This document shows positions 59,738-64,000 of a DNA stretch of 64,000 nucleotides, one piece after another (the stretch's first letter is position 1; the number at the start of each line of letters is the position of its first letter). The stretch spans positions 48,021-112,020 of the forward strand of contig JAVKDO010000116.1 of the NCBI GenBank assembly GCA_040222235.1, read 5' to 3'. Position numbers and translations under genes: made by a program. The notes beneath the pieces were generated by a model. That model was not told the origin of the DNA, did not search any database, and saw only the letters and a list, made by a program, of their open reading frames with translations. Source of the DNA: UBA6059 sp040222235. Lineage in GTDB: Bacteria > Bacteroidota > Bacteroidia > Cytophagales > Cyclobacteriaceae.

Positions 59738-60408
59738 AACTTAAAGGTATCGAGGTTGAGACAAAGAAGGTTCGCTTGTCCTTCTCGATTTTTGTACACA
59801 CACCCATTGTCTAGTGGGATTATATCTGAGCGATTTCGAATGGCTGCCTGAATCTCGCCTAAGCTGTGAGGATAGTGACCGTGGACAATTCTTTTGCTAT
59901 TCGCCTTTTTTTGATCGTATTCAAACTCTCGTATGTTGAGCATAGAGCTCAAATCGTCAAATGGATCGGAACGACTGAAGTCAAACCCAGCATGTACTAG
60001 CAAAAAATCTCCGGTCACATAAAAGCCTGCCAACTGGACAAGAAAGCCCCTGTACTTTTCGAATTCATGAATTTGGTCCCTGATAAACCCTGGACCATTG
60101 AGCTCGGTCAGTTTATCGGCTAGTGCTTCACCTCTAGTTTCCAGATATTGAAACATCATAAGGTCATGATTGCCCATTAGGGGAAACACGTTGTACCCTT
60201 GATCAATGAGGCCCTGAAGGCAATTAAGAACCCCGAGGCTATCAGAGCCTTTGTTGATATAATCGCCTAAAAAGAAAAGTTGATCTGAAAAGGTAAGATC
60301 GAGCTGCTGTATAAGAGCATCAAGTGTTTTGGCACATCCGTGAATATCGGAAATTACCAACCTTCTTCCGGTAGGTAATGGAACATGCGCATCTACGTCA
60401 TAGCTCAT
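59707..60408 (-). CDS. Metallophosphoesterase (PrpA/ApaH-like)
   Basis: This 233-residue protein has all calcineurin-type metal motifs: DIHGC, GDYINKGS, GNHD, HAGFDFSR and HGHYPHS. Relatives are serine/threonine protein phosphatases or diadenosine tetraphosphatases. Its last 31 bases overlap the start of the pyruvate kinase gene in another frame, so the two are probably coupled. Confidence 0.88.
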   Translation of the reverse strand: MSYDVDAHVPLPTGRRLVISDIHGCAKTLDALIQQLDLTFSDQLFFLGDYINKGSDSLGVLNCLQGLIDQGYNVFPLMGNHDLMMFQYLETRGEALADKLTELNGPGFIRDQIHEFEKYRGFLVQLAGFYVTGDFLLVHAGFDFSRSDPFDDLSSMLNIREFEYDQKKANSKRIVHGHYPHSLGEIQAAIRNRSDIIPLDNGCVYKNREGQANLLCLNLDTFKLWVQPNIENQ

Positions 60409-60450
60409 GATGAACTAGTGGTAGGAGGTATAAATCTATCTAATGGAAGA

Positions 60451-60576
60451 CTACTCGTCGTTATCCGCGTTGGTATTGCGAAAATCTACGAACGAAAGTG
60501 CACCTACAAAGCTGATGAGGATCACTACGATCCACACAAATAAAGAAACTCCGTCGGTCATTGCAGGGTTAAACAT
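60451..60576 (-). CDS. Small membrane protein, 41 residues
   Basis: The frame reads MFNPAMTDGVSLFVWIVVIL, then ISFVGALSFVDF and an acidic tail ending NTNADNDE. One membrane helix is evident. It lies in a 243-base gap that is otherwise empty, just upstream of the phosphatase gene on the same strand. A TATTTTTG box occurs further upstream. Function unknown. Confidence 0.5.
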   Translation of the reverse strand: MFNPAMTDGVSLFVWIVVILISFVGALSFVDFRNTNADNDE

Positions 60577-60651
60577 GCTTCTATTGTTTTAATGCTAAGG
60601 CGAATATAATGTAAAAGAGCGGCTGTTGTCTAGCAAGGCCAAAAATATCAA

Positions 60652-61311
60652 TCAACTTTTGACCTCTACTCCGCCGAACACCACCAGCCCTTTGACGATC
60701 AGCTTTTTGCTTCCTTCTGGGCTAACAGCACTGCCTCGCTTGTCTTCAAAACCGCCTAAAATGGGAGTGACGTTAGACTGCACCACCCAATCATTAGAGA
60801 CCAGAATCTCTGTGCCACCAAACATCGTAAAAACATCTACTACTGCTTCATTCCCCGCCAGTTCTGCATTGCGAAGGTCTATCTTTGTACCACCGAACAT
60901 TGTAGTCGACTTTCCACCTTCGAACTTTTTGCTTGTTACCGCCTTTTCGTTAGCTCCAAAAAGCGTGAGATCATCAAAAGCGATGGCATCAGATACGGAG
61001 GAGCTCGACGTATGCCTGTTTCTAAGAAAGAACGAGACCCCAATGAAAATCAAGAGCAGTGGCCAATAATCTCGTATTTCGAAATCAAGGAATTCCGGTA
61101 GGAAAAAGAAGATACCGATACTGAATAGAATCAGAGCGGCCTTGCGATTGCCAGTTAGGAGATTAAAAAAGCCCAGACCAATCAAGAGCATCTGCCAGGT
61201 GAAAAAGTACCAGGGAAGGTGAATGTCGATAACGTCGAGGTTTTCCAGTAGGAAATAGATACCCAGTATGATGAGCACCACGCCAAAGATTGATTTTCTG
61301 TTTGTCTCCAT
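60652..61311 (-). CDS. LiaF-like membrane protein (DUF5668 with C-terminal LiaF/DUF2154-type domain)
   Basis: The start at 61311 (METNRKSIFGVVLIILGIYF) is preferred over a TTG at 61326. The 219-residue protein has four membrane helices at 10-105, a Ser-rich linker and a C-terminal beta-helix of repeats TLFGANE, TMFGGTKIDLRNA and TMFGGTEI, as in LiaF-type membrane-stress proteins. In Gram-positives LiaF restrains a sensor kinase; no kinase gene is adjacent here. It follows the outer-membrane protein gene by 45 bases. Confidence 0.85.
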   Translation of the reverse strand: METNRKSIFGVVLIILGIYFLLENLDVIDIHLPWYFFTWQMLLIGLGFFNLLTGNRKAALILFSIGIFFFLPEFLDFEIRDYWPLLLIFIGVSFFLRNRHTSSSSVSDAIAFDDLTLFGANEKAVTSKKFEGGKSTTMFGGTKIDLRNAELAGNEAVVDVFTMFGGTEILVSNDWVVQSNVTPILGGFEDKRGSAVSPEGSKKLIVKGLVVFGGVEVKS

Positions 61312-61356
61312 AGTCGTATTTGTCAAAAAGGGCCAATTGACCCTTGATATTCATAT

Positions 61357-61956
61357 CTAGTTAAACCACCCAAATAGGAATGATAGTCCTACCGCAGGGC
61401 TGTTAAAAGCATTTTTATCGAATAAGTCGGTATCCACACCGACGGTGTACTGATAGCCGACACCAGCGTTGAGCTTAAACCAATTCGTAATATTCAATTC
61501 TCCTTCGATCATCGGAGTGATGGCAAAAGTGTTGTCTGTGTAATTGGGACCAACAAACTGCGAGAAGTTGCGAAGGTTAGCCTGACCCCAACCGAGCTTT
61601 GTAGAGAACGCCCAATGGGCCAATTTTTCTGGAGCAAAGATGTAGCCCATATAAAAGCCGCCATGACCATAGTCCAGGTTGTAACTGGCTCCTTCAACAT
61701 CTACCTTCACATCACTTGAGAGCCCTAAGCCATATCCACCAAAGTAGAATTGGCGATTGAACAGCACTGCCCCACCTCCACCAGTAAATACAGCTGCGTC
61801 TCCGTCTATAGATGAAAACTGTAGCATCATGCCGCCAAAACCGGAGACTGACTCTACGCCATTGCCGACCAAAGTCTGAGGAGGATCATCTCGCTGCGCA
61901 AGTAGTGATGAAGCAGAAAGTAAAACTGTGATGAGTACGAATAAAAAATGTTTCAT
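61357..61956 (-). CDS. Small outer-membrane beta-barrel-like protein
   Basis: The start at 61956 (MKHFLFVLITVLLSASSLLAQ) gives a clear signal peptide; the longer frame from 61986 does not. The 199-residue product alternates Gly/aromatic strands (FGGYGLGLSSDVKVDVEG, FYMGYIFAPEK) and ends in a phenylalanine-rich strand (VGLSFLFGWFN), as expected for a small barrel. Function unknown; it is upstream of the LiaF-like gene. Confidence 0.75.
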   Translation of the reverse strand: MKHFLFVLITVLLSASSLLAQRDDPPQTLVGNGVESVSGFGGMMLQFSSIDGDAAVFTGGGGAVLFNRQFYFGGYGLGLSSDVKVDVEGASYNLDYGHGGFYMGYIFAPEKLAHWAFSTKLGWGQANLRNFSQFVGPNYTDNTFAITPMIEGELNITNWFKLNAGVGYQYTVGVDTDLFDKNAFNSPAVGLSFLFGWFN

Positions 61957-62119
61957 AAGATCTAAATGTTTGAGTTTTGATCTCACAGCAATTTACGCAT
62001 CTGCCTGATGTGCCGCAACCCATGGAGACGAAGTGTTGCGGAAGCATGACCAATGTTGACATTACCATGATGAATTGATTTAGTCTGCCTTTGCACAAGC
62101 TTCGGCAAACAATAAAGCC

Positions 62120-62277
62120 CTGAATTGCCTAAAGGAAGAAAAGACCATTTTGATGATTTCAAACACTGCCTTTTGGCAATTCAGTGTCAAAATGACAATT
62201 AGTAATGTCGATGGTTGCCATTATGACGTAAAAAAATGAAAGAAAGCGCTTGGTCTGGTAATTGCCTGAATGGCAAC
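62120..62277. repeat. Two tandem long-loop inverted repeats upstream of the Hsp20-like gene
   Basis: The 338-base gap 61957-62294 contains an inverted repeat with 16-base arms (62120-62135, 62169-62184; 15 of 16 match) and a second with 9-base arms (GTTGCCATT 62214-62222, AATGGCAAC 62269-62277). All arms contain TTGCC/GGCAA, which recurs at 62104-62108 and 62262-62266 as well. A TGTCA-AAA-TGACA palindrome lies at 62185-62197. Operators, stable leader RNA or a mobile-element remnant are possible. Confidence 0.5.
62251..62266 (+). promoter_or_regulatory. Possible sigma-54 -24/-12 promoter
   Basis: TGG at 62251-62253 and TTGC at 62262-62265 have the invariant GG-N10-GC spacing, but the CAC of the -24 box is missing. 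It would start transcription about 18 bases before the ATG at 62295. Confidence 0.25.
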
Positions 62278-62294
62278 ACTAGAAAGGATCAAAA

Positions 62295-62663
62295 ATGAAA
62301 GACCTAAGAAAATTTGCACAGGCAGCCAATGTAGCGAATACGCTCAACGGAGGCATGACCAAGCCGAAGGTTACTTTTACAAAAGAGGAAGACCACTACC
62401 ACATCACGCTTCGTGTTGCAGGTACTGGCGAAGGGTCATTTAAAGTAGAAATAATCAATCAGGCAGTCTATATATTTCTCTTCCTGGGGCAAGGTGAACC
62501 GGATATCCATGCAATGAAGTTTCCTGTGGAGGTGCTTCCTATTCCTTCGGATGTTGACTTTCACAATATCAGCGCGTACTTTGAAGGCAACATACTGAAC
62601 GTAGTAATGCCGTTCAATGAACTGGCCAACGGCTACCGTCAGGGCATTGAGATTATGAGATAG
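62295..62663 (+). CDS. Hsp20/alpha-crystallin-like protein
   Basis: This 122-residue protein has a beta-sandwich core like small heat-shock proteins: KVTFTKEEDHYHITLRVAG, FKVEIINQAVYIFLF, PSDVDFHNISAYFEGNILNVVMPF. The last block matches the VxAxxxNGxLxVxLP pattern of the family. The C-terminal IxI motif is replaced by IEIMR. It may chaperone unfolding proteins. A good AAAGGA precedes the ATG. It overlaps the convergent gene by 11 bases. Confidence 0.75.
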   Translation: MKDLRKFAQAANVANTLNGGMTKPKVTFTKEEDHYHITLRVAGTGEGSFKVEIINQAVYIFLFLGQGEPDIHAMKFPVEVLPIPSDVDFHNISAYFEGNILNVVMPFNELANGYRQGIEIMR

Positions 62664-63156
62664 TATCGGGGTGCGAGACTAATAAGGAAGCTAGTACTTC
62701 AGCGGAACGCTCCGGCTTCCATTTGCTGATAATTTTACCAATTTCTGCCAACTTTTTTTCTGCCGATTCCATTTCCATGGCTCTGGCAAGTTTCTTTTTT
62801 TCCACTGTGGTAAGGCTTACAGTGGCGATGGAAGCTGTTTTTGAGTGGGGTTTATCCCCGTCCCCCTTCGTGAGGCCATATAGTTCTATCTCGTCCTTGG
62901 CATTTTCTAGAAGTTCTCTTCCCATGAGCTTGCTAGTAGTCACAGGATCATATTTTGCGGTAGCATCACGCAGTGCCCAGCTACTATAGTCGACCTTCAA
63001 GGCCTTAATCTGTGCTATTGAGGCATGACTTGCCCCAAAGAGCATTTCCAGCAGAGATTGAGCACCACTCTTCCATGCCTCTAGGTTGAATGGATCAGCA
63101 TCAAGTTTCTGTATCTGCTTGTCTAAGAGTTGAAGGGCTTTTTTAGAAGGAGTCAT
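62653..63156 (-). CDS. Protein of unknown function downstream of TetR
   Basis: This 167-residue soluble protein is helical at both ends with a Thr/Lys-rich linker (DKPHSKTASIATVSLTTVEKKK). No family is recognised. It overlaps the TetR gene by ATGA, so it is translated with it and may share its function or regulate it. Confidence 0.7.
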   Translation of the reverse strand: MTPSKKALQLLDKQIQKLDADPFNLEAWKSGAQSLLEMLFGASHASIAQIKALKVDYSSWALRDATAKYDPVTTSKLMGRELLENAKDEIELYGLTKGDGDKPHSKTASIATVSLTTVEKKKLARAMEMESAEKKLAEIGKIISKWKPERSAEVLASLLVSHPDTIS

Positions 63157-63758
63157 TTGTCGTCAGTTTTGTAGGCGTTGAGTACTTGTAAGTTAGTATC
63201 AAGCATGGTAACCAAGCCGTCTTGCTCCGGATATAGCCTTCTATTCACCTGCACACCACTCCATAGAGTGACCAAATGCAGCCCCACCTGCTGCGTTGGT
63301 GTTTGCGGATCGATCTGCCCTTTCTGCTTAGCAATGTTGAGGTGTTTGATAAAGAGCTCTTGCACGTTTCTTAGCTTGTGAGCAGCCATCTCTTTAAGCG
63401 AAGGATTGATAAATGAAAGCTCCGAAACGCTATTAACCAGTAGGCAGCCCTTATTGATACTTTCTTGTTCGTCAACTGTGATCAAGGCGTGGAAAATCTG
63501 TTGAATAGATTCGATTGGCTTCTCTGAAAAGCGCAACTCTCCCTCTAGGTAGTCCAGTAACTGCTGGCTGTAGAGCTCCAGTACCCTAATGAACAACTCC
63601 TTTTTGCTGCCAAAGCTATAATAGAGACTGCCCTTGTTGAGCCCCATTGCTTTTAGAAGCTTTTGCATAGAAGCGCCTTCGTATCCGTACTTCCAGAACA
63701 CCTCCATGGCTTGCCCGAGAGCAACTTCTTCTTTGAATATTTTTTTTCTTCCGGCCAT
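63153..63758 (-). CDS. TetR/AcrR-family transcriptional regulator
   Basis: This 201-residue protein has an N-terminal HTH (ALGQAMEVFWKYGYEGASMQKLLKAMGLNKGSLYYSFGSKKELF) and an all-helical ligand domain with conserved Cys (INKGCLLVNS). TetR proteins repress their own and nearby genes in response to small hydrophobic ligands. It forms an operon with the unknown 167-residue gene and is divergent from the gene starting at 63945. Confidence 0.9.
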   Translation of the reverse strand: MAGRKKIFKEEVALGQAMEVFWKYGYEGASMQKLLKAMGLNKGSLYYSFGSKKELFIRVLELYSQQLLDYLEGELRFSEKPIESIQQIFHALITVDEQESINKGCLLVNSVSELSFINPSLKEMAAHKLRNVQELFIKHLNIAKQKGQIDPQTPTQQVGLHLVTLWSGVQVNRRLYPEQDGLVTMLDTNLQVLNAYKTDDK

Positions 63759-63767
63759 TCTTTACTT

Positions 63768-63886
63768 ATAGGTCAATTTTTAAAACGGCTTTATTCCTTT
63801 AGTGTTTCTGCTTTTTTGTGAAATTTACATGCGAGCGCAATTTAAAAACCCCAATTCTTACATCTAAGATATTAATTTTGACCTAT
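63768..63886. promoter_or_regulatory. Divergent control region with two inverted copies of ATAGGTCAA/TTGACCTAT
   Basis: ATAGGTCAA at 63768-63776 lies nine bases from the TetR start codon. Its inverted copy TTGACCTAT at 63878-63886 overlaps a TAATTTTG -7 box (63873-63880) of the right-hand gene. Binding by the TetR protein at both sites would switch both directions. Confidence 0.5.
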
Positions 63887-63944
63887 TAATACCTTGACGG
63901 CTTGCCTCCTAGGTAGTTGATCACTTCATTTTAGTTAGAGCATC

Positions 63945-64000
63945 ATGCGGCAAAGATTATTAAGAGCGGGAGCAGACGAATTGTCCTACGAGATTCGTGG
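63945..64000 (+). CDS. Start of a gene truncated by the window, possibly an aminotransferase
   Basis: An ATG at 63945 opens MRQRLLRAGADELSYEIRG, which runs off the right edge. The segment resembles the beginning of class I/II PLP-dependent aminotransferases (GADELSYEIR), but 18 residues are too few for a firm call. Promoter and a possible TetR site are just upstream. Confidence 0.4.
   Translation, partial: MRQRLLRAGADELSYEIR

Noticed and set aside
1..64000. tRNA, rRNA, CRISPR arrays, insertion sequences and prophage genes
   Set aside because: I looked for repeat-spacer arrays, transposase-like proteins, integrases and the conserved TPsiC/anticodon arm patterns and saw none; an RNA-gene search tool could still find what I missed by eye.

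Overview
The window looks like a chromosomal segment of a Bacteroidota bacterium, most likely a Cytophagia/Cytophagales-type, aerobic and probably gliding lineage. The grounds are a GldJ-like gliding lipoprotein, two TonB receptors with carboxypeptidase-like N-terminal domains, many short lipoproteins, Bacteroidota-style promoters (TTG then TAnnTTTG) and a DUF4175 giant membrane protein. The lineage is inferred from gene families, not from a search. I see no rRNA, tRNA, CRISPR array, insertion sequence or clear pseudogene.

Layout. 1-2 kb: the end of a BNR-repeat protein, a RidA enzyme and an AAA/DUF4143 ATPase behind a 39-bp near-palindrome. 2-9 kb: a metal-homeostasis cluster on the minus strand (ZnuD-like TonB receptor, lipoprotein, Fur-family regulator, CDF exporter, second TonB receptor) carrying repeated TTGCAA-N5-TTGCAA-type operators. 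9-16 kb: a HEPN/nucleotidyltransferase pair, then plus-strand M14 peptidase, exported RidA, LRR and Kelch proteins and YccF. 15.8-20.1 kb: a four-gene phosphorelay made of a FixL-like PAS kinase, an Rcp1-like receiver, a receiver-PAS kinase and a receiver-CRP regulator. 20.3-24.4 kb: a MarR-controlled beta-oxidation operon (fadN-like, fadA).

24.5-37.3 kb looks like the replication-origin region. A gene-free stretch at 26303-26686 carries two perfect DnaA boxes, several near matches and an AT-rich block. About 4.6 kb away, between ybeY and mnmG, lie two parS-type sites. Around them runs a tightly packed minus-strand gene string (AhpD-like, small protein, peptide-binding lipoprotein, DUF4175, RsbW-like, ybeY, mnmG, methyltransferase, Ig-like lipoprotein).

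37-50 kb: comF, gldJ, mfd, a cytochrome oxidase subunit III, S1/P1 nuclease, an SDR, a VOC protein, patatin, and a TPM-TPM-LemA operon. 50-56 kb: a KefF/KefC-type potassium efflux pair and a divergent pair made of a membrane-anchored TAXI binding protein and a CASTOR/POLLUX-type ion channel. 56-64 kb: several small genes too short for ordinary gene calling, an acetoacetate-decarboxylase-like/DoxX pair, an atypical pyruvate kinase overlapping a phosphatase, a LiaF-like membrane protein, an Hsp20-like gene with unusual upstream inverted repeats, and a TetR regulator divergent from a truncated gene at the right edge.

The points most worth following are the oriC/parS region, the metal regulon with its Nur-box-like operators, the TAXI-channel pair, the FixL-like relay, and the small ORF at 56351-56518 with its two palindromes.
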